Source: Penium margaritaceum (Eukaryota > Streptophyta > Zygnematophyceae > Desmidiales > Peniaceae). Taken from it: 29,590 nucleotides of DNA. Shown here piece by piece: positions 20,342 to 29,590 of the stretch. Positions within the stretch are counted from its first letter, which is position 1. Every line of letters begins with the position of its first letter. The translations under genes were made by a program, and so were the position numbers. The notes below the pieces were generated by a model. It was not told the origin of the DNA and made no database searches. It saw nothing but the letters and a program-made list of their open reading frames with translations. The stretch covers positions 104,670-134,259 of the forward strand of contig SZWC01004953.1 in assembly GCA_023375785.1 (NCBI GenBank), given 5' to 3'.

Positions 20342-20932
20342 GTAGGTGGTAGCGGCTACTAAGCAAGCATGAAATCAGGCAAGTAGGCAAGCGAGAGACG
20401 AGGTGACACCATGGATTGGGGGAACTCACTTTTTGCACAAGTCACAAGAAGTTAGTTGAGTAACAAGTGAACGAGGTAGTATGTGCCGGTTGACCGGGCC
20501 ACCCACGCGAGGTGCTCGACGTGGGGCCCGGACGCCACCCGGGGATCGAACCCGACCCTGGAGCGAGCGAGCTCCAGGCGGTTGCTCACATGCCGGTACA
20601 AACCGGACATGTGGTCCCCAAGGATCAGCAACCCGGTTTACCACCCTAAGTGCATGCAAGTGTGTGACAATTCAACCAAGCCACGTGCATGCAATCCTAC
20701 AAATGTATCCCCCATTTTGCTAGTGGAGTCAGCTCTAAACTGAGACTCGTGAGAAAGTTGGTGGTGTGATCACCACTTGACAGTCAGTCGGTGGCACCAC
20801 TAATGTGCAGCTCATACTGCGTCACTTTCTTGCACCAAAGAGCCTCAGTCCAGATCAATCACCTGCAGTGATGATGTGGGTGTGTGTGGAGAGACAAGAG
20901 GGCACTTGCGTGTGTCACGACCATAACCAACA
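20342..20932 (-). repeat. 5' LTR of element 1
   Basis: Begins TGTTGGTTATGG on the - strand at 20932 and ends next to the PBS. It differs from the 3' LTR at about 13 of 590 positions by eye. It contains the T-arm-like fold at 20539-20633. I found no clear TATA box or poly(A) signal, so promoter and R/U5 borders are not assigned. Confidence 0.92.
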
Positions 20933-20938
20933 CCAACT

Positions 20939-21518
20939 GTAAGTAGGCACAGTTGCTGTGCTAGCAAGGAAGTAGATGACAAGAAACAGAATACGCCATG
21001 GATCGGGGAACGCTCACGACTTAGAAAAAATAGAGTCACAGCTAGATTAGCGAGAGTGAGTGTGAGCGAGGTGGTGAGAGCCAGTTGACCAGGCCACCCA
21101 CGCGAGGCTATCGTCGTGGGGCCCGGACGCCACCCAGGGATCGAACCCGACCCTGGAGCGAACGAGCTCCAGGCGGTTTCTCACACTTCGGCACAAGCCG
21201 GACGTGTGGTCCCAAGGGATCAGCAACCCGGTTCACCACTCTAGGAACATGCAAGCATGCAATCAACTAACAGGCATGCATTCCCACAAGTTGTATCCCC
21301 TTTTAGTATGAGTGCATTACTAAACTAAGGCATGCGACAAGACTGGTGCTGAAGCCACAACTTGGCAGCTTGAGGGAGGCACATCCTCTGTGTTCTTCAT
21401 GCTGCACCACAGTCTTGCACCATGTAGCCTTAATCCAGATTAATCACCTGCAGTGGTGAGATGTGTGTGTGAATGGAGACAAGAGGGCACTTGCGTGTGT
21501 TCGTGACAATAACCAACA
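20939..21518 (-). repeat. 3' LTR of element 2
   Basis: About 580 bp. On the - strand it starts TGTTGGTTATTG directly after the PPT and ends CTACTTA(C). Its end matches the start of the partial 5' LTR (29504-29590) with one difference in 87 bases. It shares conserved islands with the LTR of element 1, notably both termini and the T-arm-like fold (21134-21228), while most of the rest is diverged: a related but distinct subfamily. Confidence 0.9.
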
Positions 21519-21527
21519 CTCCTCCAT
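21519..21527 (-). other. Polypurine tract of element 2
   Basis: ATGGAGGAG on the - strand, ending where the 3' LTR begins with TGTTGG. Placement and composition fit a plus-strand primer. Confidence 0.8.
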
Positions 21528-21637
21528 GACCCACAGGCGAACATGCCTCACACACACAAAACATGGAACGAGGTAGACAGCACAGGGATCACATCAACTA
21601 ACGGCATCACGAGAGCGCAGCAAGCCAACAGCATGCN

Positions 21638-24600
21638 GCACTCTGGTTGTCACAGCGCAGGGTGATGCAATGAATGGGAACACGCAACTGCTGCAACAAG
21701 CGGGACAACCACACACTCTCACACGTACCTGCATCCAGTGCCACATACTCTGCCTCACTTGAGCTCCTCGCAACACAACCCTGTTTTCCACTCTTCCAGG
21801 AGACTACAGTCCCCCCGACGAGAAAGATGTAACCAGTGCGGCTGCGAGCATCTGTGTCATGTGCCCAGTCGCTGTCTGTGTAGCCGTCAACGACTATAGA
21901 GGGCTGAGCACGGTAGCAGAGTCCTACGCGTGCAGTGGACAACGCGTAGCGGACGACGCGCAGTGCGGCCTCGAGATGCTTCTGCCGAGGCTGCTGCAAG
22001 AACTGGGCAAGGAAGTTGACCGCACAGGCCACATCTGCCCTAGTGGTGGTGGCGAGATACATGAGGGAGCCGACAACACTAAGGTAGTCAGTGACATCGA
22101 CTGGCTCGCCCAGCTGTGCTGTGTCCAACGACTTCAGCAGACGCTGACCTGCTGGAGTCATTGGTGTGGACGCGGTGGGAACGTCTGTGAGCAGGGGAGC
22201 GAACCGCTCCCCCAGCGTGCGGATGTACGCGGCCTGGTGCACGTGCAGGGTGCGACGCTGACGATCACGCTCAAGCTCCATCCCCAAAAACACGCGTGCA
22301 GGACCTAGGTCCTTCATCTTGTACACAGACTGCAGCAGACCCTTCACTGACTGGACAGCTGCCGGGCTGGGCGAGGCAATGAGCAGGTCATCAACNCGCT
22401 CGAGAGTCGAGGAGATCTCCATGTTCCAGCATCGCGGAGACTGCTTGAGCCCGTAGAGGGCCTTGCGCAGTCTCCAGACCTTGCTTGTGCCATCAGTGAA
22501 GCCAGGGGGTTGGATCATGTAGATCTCCTCATCGAGCTTCCCGTGCAGGAAGGCGTTGTTGACATCCATCTGCTCCAGTTCCCAGTCGTGCTGGGCAACG
22601 AGACTTAAGAGTGCTCGAGCCGTGGTGTATCTCCCGACTGGAGCAAAGGTCTCATCAAAGTCAATGCCGGGGATCTGGGAGAATCCCTTTGCTGTGAGAC
22701 GTGCCTTGTACCGGTCGACAGTTCCATCGGGCTTCAGCTTGCGCCGAAGGACCCATCGGGCGGAGACAGCCTTGCGACCTGCAGGCAGATCCACCAGTTC
22801 AAAGACTCCATGATCTTGGAGGGCTGTGAGCTCCTCCTGCATGGCCTTCTCCCAGAGGTCAGCGTCTGCTGCCTCACGAGCCTGCCGGACAGTGGTGGGC
22901 TCAGGAGGGAGAGCAGGGAGGCCAGCGGCCGCAAAGCATGCGGCGACATAACCAGCGACGGAAGACTCAAGAGCACAGTGAAACTCGTGGGCTACAAGAG
23001 CATAGCCAACTGCAGAGTTTGGGTGCACGAAACTCACAGATAGGCCCAGTGCGTCAAGGCCGGTGGGGCGCGCTGACGGACCAGCTGTGGAGGGTGTGGC
23101 TCTAGAGCAAGTGACTCGCTGAGAGGCAGTGGATGAGCCTGCCGGGAGAGCCTCAGTAGGCGCCCTAGAGGAGGAGGGCTGAGAGGAGGGAAGAGCACGA
23201 AGTCTCCCCCCACGAGTATAAGGCTCTGGGCGAGGGGGCCGAGCCTGAGGCTCACCGCCTGCAGTGGTGTCAAGCACCGGAGAAACTGCAGGGCCCGGGG
23301 ATGAGGTGGAAGTGGAGCGAGCAGTGGACTGTGCGGGAGTGGGTGCCGAGTGTGAGGACTCGGGGATGGCGGTAGACGACAAGGGCACAGGACTGCCGGC
23401 TGAGGACCGGGGTGACTCGGACTCCGGGGAGGGGGCTGAGGCCTCTGACCCGGAGGAGACTGAGTCCTCGTCACTGTCCGGAGGAGTGACAACAGGGGAC
23501 GCTGTCTGAGGAGAAGACGTGAACGCACGGAGATCGGAGGCTGGAAGAGACCCACCCCCCCCAAGCCGACGAAGCGAGGAGAGAGACGACGGAGGTGGGA
23601 CATGGGGCAGGTCACGGGGAAAGACATCCTCAAAGAAGAGAGCGTCACGCGACTCGATGACACGGGAACGGTCGGGGTCCCAGAAACGCCACGCCTTAGA
23701 CATGGCAGAGACGCCAAGAAACGTGCAGAGGCGCGCACGAGGACTCAGCTTGCCATCACGAGAGTCCTCCGGCAACCAGACAGCAGCCACACAGCCCCAG
23801 ACACGAGCCAGGTGAAGGTCAGCACGGCGGCCATACCAGCGCTCAAAGGGGGTGATGTGGCGGGGAAGGGGACCGTGGGGAACACGGTTCCATACCCAGG
23901 TCATGTAGCACATGGCCTCGAATGAAAAGACGGACGAGAGTGAGGAATCGCTGAGGAGAGTACGAACTCCATCAGCGAGGGTGCGATTCCAGCGTTCCAA
24001 GACACCGTTCTGCTGGGGTGTGTAAGGTGCCGAGGGCTCCATACACACCCCACGAGAGGTGAGGAAGCGAGCGGTGGGACCCATGAACTCGCCCCCGCGG
24101 TCACAGCGAAAGACTTTGAGCCGGCGGCCACAGGCCAGTTCGGCCTGTGGCAGCCAGGACTCAAGGGTGGAGCAGACGTCACTCTTTTGCCGAAGGGCAA
24201 AAACCCAGTGCATTCGAGAGAAATCATCTGTGAGACAGAGGACATAACGTCCGACACCCCCAAGGGCGTCATGGGCAAGGGGTCCCATGACATCAGCGTA
24301 TAGGAGATCAAGTGGGTGAGACGTGCGAGACTCAGAAGTGGACAATGGGGAGCGATGCATTTTGCCTTGAGCACAGTCGAGACAGTCAGTGGGGCAGGGT
24401 GCAAGGAACGTGTCGGCATCAAGGCCATTTGCAGGCATGTCCCGAAGCAGACTGTCAATGGCAGCAGTGTGAATGTGACAGAGACGACGATGGAGCAACT
24501 GTGCATGTGCAGGAGTGAGGGAACGGGCCACATGAACAAGAGCAGTCGTGGAGGGATGAGGTGCAAACGAGGGTACGCGGAACAGACGGTCACAGCGAGT

Positions 24601-24902
24601 GCCTCGCAGTAAGACACGACNAGGAAGAGCTCCCCCCCAGGGCCAACGAAGCGGACGACACCGACCCCCTGTACAGGGAGAAGGTGGCTAGAGCCAGTGC
24701 GCACAAAGCGAACAGAACCAACAGGACCCAACGACACAAACGCTGAACGACAGGAAGTCATATGGTGGGTGGCTCCTGAATCAAGGATCCAGAAGCCACC
24801 CGTCATACGGACAGACGCAGGGTCACGACTCACAACAGCGATGGCAGAACGTGGAAAGAGATGCTGGCCACAAGCAGCAAGGCAACGAGGGAGACTGTAC
24901 GA
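21638..24902 (-). CDS. Element 2 pol: protease, integrase, reverse transcriptase, RNase H (patched)
   Basis: Follows gag in the same frame after one TAG (24903). Domains in order: protease with FWILDSGATHHMT; n join at 24621 (about 130 bp missing); integrase zinc part (HRRLCH, CLDC) and core with YADVMGPL, FRCDRGGEF and PQQNGVLERWNRT (the D, D, E triad); post-core KAWRFWD and FFEDVF; a long Ser/Pro linker; RT with FAPVGRYTTAR, DVNNAFLHGKLDEE, LYGLKQSPRCWN; n join at 22396 (about 95 bp missing, removing the Tyr side of YVDD); then VDDLLIAS and RNase H with DSDWAHDTDARSRTGY and SSSEAEYVAL up to the n at 21637, where the C-terminal TKHI part is missing. Apart from the joins, the frame is open for nearly 1000 codons. 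Confidence 0.88.
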
Positions 24903-27010
24903 CTACCAATCCTCAATCCATGGGACATCATCTGGGGGACACCCCTGAACATGACCGGAGGCGGGTCCACGAAGAGACAAGTCAACAGCACACGCAAGGC
25001 CCTCCTCGACTGAACGTACACTCTCACCTCCCTGATCACCGAGGTGACGCTGGTGGATGGCGTGAGAGAGCGCAGAGTCCAACTGGCGCTCGTCCTCAGG
25101 GGGTCCGGTGATGAGTGCGGTGGAGGTGTGTGGCTGGGGACCAGGAGTGCGGGACGCCCATGGTGGAGGTGAGTAGAAGCCAGAAGGAGGCCCGAAGTAG
25201 ACAGGACCTCCAAATCCCGGGGGCCAACCCCAGGGTGTAGGTGGAGAAGGTGCAGAGAGGACAGTACTGTAGGCAGCTGCTGCAGGGGATGGTGAAGACG
25301 TGTGCGTGAAGCTACGACTGGACCCCGCGGAGGTGGAGGAGCGGGCAGAGCCTCCACCTGACCCTGAAGAGCGTGCCCAGTGAGCACGCATGGCTGAGGC
25401 CAGGCATGCATCATCTGGTGGTTCAGGGCACTTGGGCGCTGCATGACCAGCGGTGCCACAGTTCCAGCAAGTGACAGTGCTGGAGGAGGAGGAGTGAGAT
25501 TCTGTGCTATCAGAACCGCGGCCTTTTCCCCCTTTCCCCTGTCCTCCACCGTCAGAGCCACCTCCTCTACCTTTACCTTTGTTGCCGCCTCCACCACGCC
25601 CACTTCCTTGGGAAGCAAGGGAAGTGGCGGTGGTAGTGAAGGTGGAGACGGAGGATAAGCTGGAGGCTGATGAGGTAGAGGAGGAGGGAAGTGCGGTGGT
25701 CGCTGCTGCAACAGCTGCACGGTGGATGCGTTTGTTCTGCAAGGAGCTCCACCAGTCAGTGAGGCTCTGGGAGGTGAACTCCCACAAAGCCCCAAGCCCA
25801 GGGGGTGCGTCAGCGGGAACAGGCATTGCCGCCAGACGCTCCAACTCTGTGGCCTTCACTTCGCGAAAGATGTCGCTGAGTTCAGGGATGAGACCGTTGA
25901 CGATGGAGAGGACAGCGGGGAGTTGGCCTGGGGCGGCTTTGCCGAGGTCACGCAGCAGGCGCAGACTGCGAGCCCAGTAGGCGTCAGCAGTCTCGTCAGC
26001 ACGCATGGAGAGCGTGTTGAACTGGACGGTGAGGACGCTCTGTGCCGCGTGACCAGTGACTGTCGTGCGCCGCTTGATCAGGGCATAAGCCCCGACCGGG
26101 TCAGCGGGAGTGCGGCGTGCAGTGTCAGCATTGTATGATCCAATCTCATCAGTGAGATCGTCTGATCCAGCGGGAATGAGGGCTCGGACTGCTCGCGCTG
26201 ACTCAGAATCGACAGGCACAAAAGGTGGGACAGCAGAGGGATTTGGTGCATGGTAGTATTCCCAGAGTTGTTCTCCTTGCGCCCAGGCACTAAAACGAAC
26301 CTCCCAAGAGTGAAAGGTGAGACTGGGTGTGAAGTGAGGTGGAGTGGAATCAAAGTCAGGCTTGCGTTGCNCGTGCGCCGCTTGATCAGGGCATAAGCCC
26401 CGACCGGGTCAGCGGGAGTGCGGCGTGCAGTGTCAGCATTGTATGATCCAATCTCATCAGTGAGATCGTCTGATCCAGCGGGAATGAGGGCTCGGACTGC
26501 TCGCGCTGACTCAGAATCGACAGGCACAAAAGGTGGGACAGCAGAGGGATTTGGTGCATGGTAGTATTCCCAGAGTTGTTCTCCTTGTGCCCAGGCACTA
26601 AAACGAACCTCCCAAGAGTGAAAGGTGAGACTGGGTGTGAAGTGAGGTGGAGTGGAATCAAAGTCAGGCTTGCGTTGCACTGTTGAGGCAAGCGCTTTGG
26701 CTGCAGCAGCGCCAGCAGCTGCGGCGACTGCAAGTGGATCAGAGGTAGATGTGCCAACGGCAGTGGAAGCGGAAGCGAGAGAAGTGGAAAAAGCGGCAGC
26801 AATGCTAGCGGACTGAGTGCTGCGCAGTGTTGGCTGCAGGCGATTCAGAACCAAGTCAGCAATGTGGCCGGCGAATGTCTCTTGATCAGCCTGCTCAGCC
26901 TTAAGTTTTTCCTCAGCAGCCTGCGGAGCACTGAGAGCTGCCTGTAATGCAGTGAGCTCACGCTGAAGCTCAGCCTGCAGCGCTGTGTATTGGTCATCGT
27001 CAACTGGCAT
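24903..27010 (-). CDS. Element 2 gag with CCHC zinc knuckle (duplication at an n join)
   Basis: True ATG at 27010 (MPVDDDQ), then a Glu/Gln/Ala-rich helical stretch, FHSWEVRFSAW, a Gly/Lys/Ser-rich RNA-binding-like region and the zinc knuckle CWNCGTAGHAAPKC. The segment 26064-26370 is repeated as 26372-26678 across a single n at 26371, with one difference in 307 bases. Counting the segment once puts both halves in one frame and gives about 599 residues, with the knuckle near residue 412. The stop TAG follows WIEDW; element 1 has CAG at that codon, and the protease lies downstream in the same frame, so gag and pol were probably one polyprotein. Confidence 0.86.
26064..26678. other. 307-bp duplication across n at 26371 (probable assembly artefact)
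   Basis: 26064-26370 and 26372-26678 have equal length, with one base different (near 26280 versus 26588). The n sits exactly between them. Removing one copy plus the n restores the gag frame. Confidence 0.88.
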
Positions 27011-27028
27011 TGTGCCAGCGACGTGACG

Positions 27029-27185
27029 CTGCCGAAAAAATTTTGGCAGAGTTTCCCTTGCCCGAGTGGGCGTGGGAAGTAAAAAATCGGTGTTGAAAGT
27101 GCGCTGCAAGGCAACAACCTGAACGCACGAACACGCCAACACAGGGAAGGCAAAGAGTGCGGAGGTACAAGAAAGGCAGGCTCAC
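27029..27185 (-). other. Candidate intron between ORF1 and gag of element 2
   Basis: GTGAGC at 27185 and TTTTTTCGGCAG ending at 27029 give a 157-nt candidate intron whose acceptor is 18 nt before the gag ATG, exactly as in element 1. The interior differs in length (157 versus 153), but both borders and the distance to gag are conserved. Confidence 0.45.
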
Positions 27186-28561
27186 CACGCACTGCGGTGC
27201 ACAGAGAACACTGGTGGCAGTGCTGCAGCAGCTGAGGAGGAGACGGCTGCGACAAAGGACGATGTGGTGACGACGAAGCAGGCTACACCTGTCAGAGCTG
27301 CACCTGACAGAGCGACGACGACAGCAGCGATCAAAATCAACAGTTGTAGATGCCGAGTGACTGATGATGATGTGGATGACAGAGAGACTGCCTGTGTTGT
27401 GGAGATGTCAGCAGAGCCAACTGCATTGGAGAGTGCTGTGGTTGCTGAGGCTGCGGCGGATGCAACTGCGTCTGCTGCTGCAGCAACCTGAGTGGCTATG
27501 TTGACCGCAGAGGCCGCCAAGGGTCCCTGGTCAACCGCTGCAGTATATGCGTCAACGGCTCGACCTGTAGCAGTGCTGGCTGGTGCACGTGAGGCACGTG
27601 CTGTGGCTGCAAGGGTAGTGGCAACGGCAGCGCTGGACGAAAGGATAGCCAGCAATGCTGAGAGAATGTCAAGGGACGGAATGGGCTCTGCAGCAGATGT
27701 GGTTGGGGATGCAGCACGACGCGGAGCGGAGGCCTCAGATGCTGCCGCTGCAGCAGGTGGAGTTGCACCACGAGGAACAGAACGGCGGTGTTGCGGTCGC
27801 GTCCTATGGGAAATGGGTGGTCTTACCAGAGAGTGAAGAGGTCGGTGGCTGTTTTGTGGTGCTGTTGCCGAATGGTTCAGCGACGTTGGCGTGTCGTCGT
27901 CGGCTGATTGACAGNTGGTTGCTGAGGCTGCGGCGGATGCAACTGCGTCTGCTGCTGCAGCAACCTGAGTGGCTATGTTGACTGCAGAGGCCGCCAAGGG
28001 TCCCTGGTCAACCGCTGCAGTATATGCGTCAACGGCTCGACCTGTAGCAGTGCTGGCTGGTGCACGTGAGGCACGTGCTGTGGCTGCAAGGGTAGTGGCA
28101 ACGGCAGCGCTGGACGAAAGGATAGCCAGCAATGCTGAGAGAATGTCAAGGGACGGAATGGGCTCTGCAGCAGATGTGGTTGGGGATGCAGCACGACGCG
28201 AAGCGGAGGCCTCAGATGCTGCCGCTGCAGCAGGTGGAGTTGCACCATGAGGAACAGAACGGCAGTGTTGCGGTCACGTCCTATGGGAAATGGGTGGTCT
28301 TACCAGAGAGTGAAGAGGTCGGTGGCTGTTTTGTGGTGCTGTTGCCGAATGGTTCTGCGACGTTGGCGTGTCGTCGTCGGCTGATTGACAGCGCGTTGCG
28401 TAGTCCCTCGCGTCCGCCCATGCGTAGTGATCAACGGGATCGTAGTCTTCACCGAGATGATACCCCGGACTGCTGCGACGCACCCTCGACCACACCTCTC
28501 TCTCCCCTCTCTCCTCGTAGTATGCAAGCTCCTCGTCAGTGTTTGTACCGTCCTGAGCCAC
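27182..28561 (-). CDS. ORF1 upstream of gag in element 2, unknown function
   Basis: Counterpart of the element 1 frame. It keeps ELAYYEER, VWSRVRRSSPGYH, GED.DP, ATARASRAPAST, VDQGPLAASAVN, GAALTGVAC and the end FSVHRSAW, with the TGA again overlapping GTGAGC. The C-terminal part is strongly hydrophobic (QLLILIAAVVVALSGAALTG), a likely membrane segment. The first listed codon is GTG and no in-frame ATG exists back to the previous stop. A 476-bp duplication across n at 27915 doubles the middle; the right-hand copy carries a CGA-to-TGA stop near 28272, while the left copy is open. A one-codon length difference from element 1 keeps the frame, which argues for coding. No family recognised. Confidence 0.58.
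27439..28391. other. 476-bp duplication across n at 27915 (probable assembly artefact)
   Basis: 27439-27914 and 27916-28391 are equal in length and differ at only a handful of positions (for example GACCGC/GACTGC, GCGGAGCG/GCGAAGCG, GGTCGCG/GGTCACG). The n lies exactly between them. The small differences suggest two haplotypes or two element copies were joined. Confidence 0.85.
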
Positions 28562-29490
28562 TGTTGACGACGGAGGTGCTGGCTCGATCTCAGGTGGAGA
28601 CGCCAGTGTACAGATTGATGAGCTGCCTCGGGGCAGCCCGCGGTGGCTGAGAGCACGCTGGGTTCAAGTCTTGCTGCAGGGTTGGGGCTAAGGTCACGGC
28701 TGTGAGAGCAGTGGTTGCACAGAGCGGCGGATGCTGCGGCTACCCAGACTGCCACCTCTGCAGGATTGGGGCTGAGATCACGGCTGTGAGAGCAGCAGTT
28801 GCACAGAGTGGCGGCTGCTGCGGCTGCCCAGGCTGCTACCTAAGTTACTTCTCGTGCCAAGCGGCTAAGCGGCTGAGCCCAAGCGGCTGCAAGGCATGAC
28901 CGCTGCTGCTGTTGCTTGGGTCGCTACGGCCTTATGTTGTGGCGGGTTAGGGTTCCCCGTCCGTCGACGCCAGCGGCTCCCCAGAGTAGCGGCTGCTGCT
29001 GTTGTCCAAGCTGCGGCGGTCTAGACCGACACCTACGCTGCTGCTGTTGTTGCTTGGTTCGCCATGGCCCAAGCCTCGGAATCACCAATCGGTTGATGAC
29101 AGCGGCTGCCCAGAGTGGCGGCCGCTGCTGATGTCCAAGCTGCTGCGATCTCGCTCTCAGATCTGCGAGTGTGACGTTAGACCGTCACTTACGCTGCTGC
29201 TGCTGTTGCTTGGTCCGCCACGGCCCTATGCCGTGGCTTGAGCGGGGTTGCCCGTCGCTCGATATGAGAAGCTGCTCAGAGTGGCAGCTGTTGCTGCTGC
29301 CTAAGCTGCCCAGACCTCGTGCTGAGATGCACGAGTGTTATGCAAGCGGCTGTACAGAATGACCGCCGCTGCTGCTGCTGCTGCTTAGGCCGCCGCTGTC
29401 TCGCACTATGGCTTATGGGGAATCACCAGGCGCTTAGCGCATGAGGTTCATGAGGTCCCAGGACATCGCGGCGGGAGGGACAGCCCTCCT
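28562..29490. other. Leader of element 2, GCTGCTG-rich degenerate repeats
   Basis: Leader between PBS and ORF1. An 84-bp period is visible at 28700-28830 (TGTGAGAGCAG recurs at 28701 and 28785). Looser copies of a CAGAGTGGCGGCTGCTGC-like word occur near 28720, 28804, 28983, 29110, 29277 and 29354, and blocks resembling TGTTGCTTGGTCCGCC recur near 28913, 29050 and 29205. (GCT)6 is at 29368-29385. No gene seen; frames here are composition-driven. Confidence 0.55.
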
Positions 29491-29502
29491 GCTCTGATAC
29501 CA
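29491..29502 (-). other. Primer binding site of element 2 (initiator tRNA-Met type)
   Basis: TGGTATCAGAGC on the - strand next to the start of the 5' LTR, identical to the site in element 1. Confidence 0.9.
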
Positions 29503-29590
29503 GTAAGTAGGCGCAGTTGCTGTGCTAGCAAGGAAGTAGATGACAAGAAACAGAATACGCCATGGATCGGGGAACGCTCACGACTTAGAA
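29503..29590 (-). repeat. 5' LTR of element 2 (truncated by window end)
   Basis: The 87 bases from 29504 match 20940-21026 with one difference (A/G near 29513). The rest of the LTR lies beyond the window. The close match in this short stretch hints at a younger insertion than element 1, but it is too short for dating. Confidence 0.88.

Larger units (their letters stand above)
12044..20932 (-). mobile_element. Element 1: complete but inactive Ty1/copia LTR retrotransposon
   Basis: An 8.9-kb element transcribed right to left. Order on its own strand: 5' LTR, PBS, repeat-rich leader, ORF1, gag, protease, integrase, reverse transcriptase, RNase H, polypurine tract, 3' LTR. Integrase before reverse transcriptase defines Ty1/copia (Pseudoviridae-type). 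The LTRs are the same length (590 bp), with about 13 substitutions counted by eye (about 2 percent). The coding part has at least four stops in gag, one at the gag/pol border, one in the protease active site, one at the end of the integrase core, and several frameshifts, so it cannot move on its own. A 74-base N gap lies in gag. Confidence 0.93.
20939..29590 (-). mobile_element. Element 2: Ty1/copia LTR retrotransposon, cut by window end
   Basis: A second element of the same lineage and strand, starting about 6-7 bp from element 1. Same order: 5' LTR (only 87 bp in the window), PBS, leader, ORF1, gag, protease, integrase, RT, RNase H, PPT, 3' LTR. Its coding frames are much better preserved than in element 1, but single n bases at 21637, 22396, 24621, 26371 and 27915 mark patched joins. 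Two joins carry duplications (307 and 476 bp) and three lack about 95-180 bp compared with element 1. Whether the real copy is intact cannot be told from this sequence. Confidence 0.92.

Noticed and set aside
4103..28830. 84-bp period in both the satellite and the leader of element 2 (28700-28830)
   Set aside because: The sequences are unrelated; equal period length is coincidence.

Overview
This window reads as nuclear DNA from a eukaryote, probably of the green lineage (alga or plant). It has Ty1/copia retrotransposons primed by a methionine-initiator-type tRNA site (TGGTATCAGAGC), candidate spliceosomal intron borders, long satellite arrays and assembly gaps. Nothing in it looks bacterial, and I cannot name the species. 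I see no convincing host protein-coding gene.

Layout. (1) 141-3686 and 3955-8849 are two arrays of a 12-bp satellite (consensus CCCAACTTCCAA on the + strand), separated by a 268-bp unique spacer. The first array is divergent and irregular. The second holds a highly uniform higher-order array, an 84-bp unit of seven 12-mers repeated about 51 times (4103-8410). The very long reading frames there exist only because the 12-mer has no stop codon in any of six frames. (2) 8850-12043 has no recognisable gene. It holds a degenerate ~130-bp repeat with hairpins, a compact cluster of overlapping hairpins (9830-9884), a CTG/GCA-rich stretch, three copies of a ~40-bp motif and a 27-copy 22-bp tandem array (11346-11934). 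(3) 12044-20932 is a complete but dead Ty1/copia element on the - strand (element 1). (4) 20939 to the window end is a second, related copia element on the same strand (element 2), cut off inside its 5' LTR. Only about 6-7 bp separate the two.

Reading right to left, both elements have the order 5' LTR, PBS, long repeat-rich leader, an extra methionine-free open frame (ORF1), gag with a CCHC zinc knuckle, protease, integrase, reverse transcriptase, RNase H, polypurine tract, 3' LTR. Element 1 has many stops and frameshifts. Element 2 is better preserved but is interrupted by five single-n junctions; two are flanked by exact-length duplications and three by missing sequence, which looks like assembly patching.

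The most interesting non-standard content is ORF1. It lies upstream of gag, its protein frame is conserved between two diverged elements, it ends in a hydrophobic Ala/Val-rich segment, and in both copies its stop codon overlaps a GTGAGC splice-donor-like site paired with a pyrimidine-rich TTCGCAG or TTCGGCAG acceptor just before gag. Also notable are a conserved tRNA T-arm-like fold inside the LTRs and the near-perfect homogeneity of the 84-bp array.
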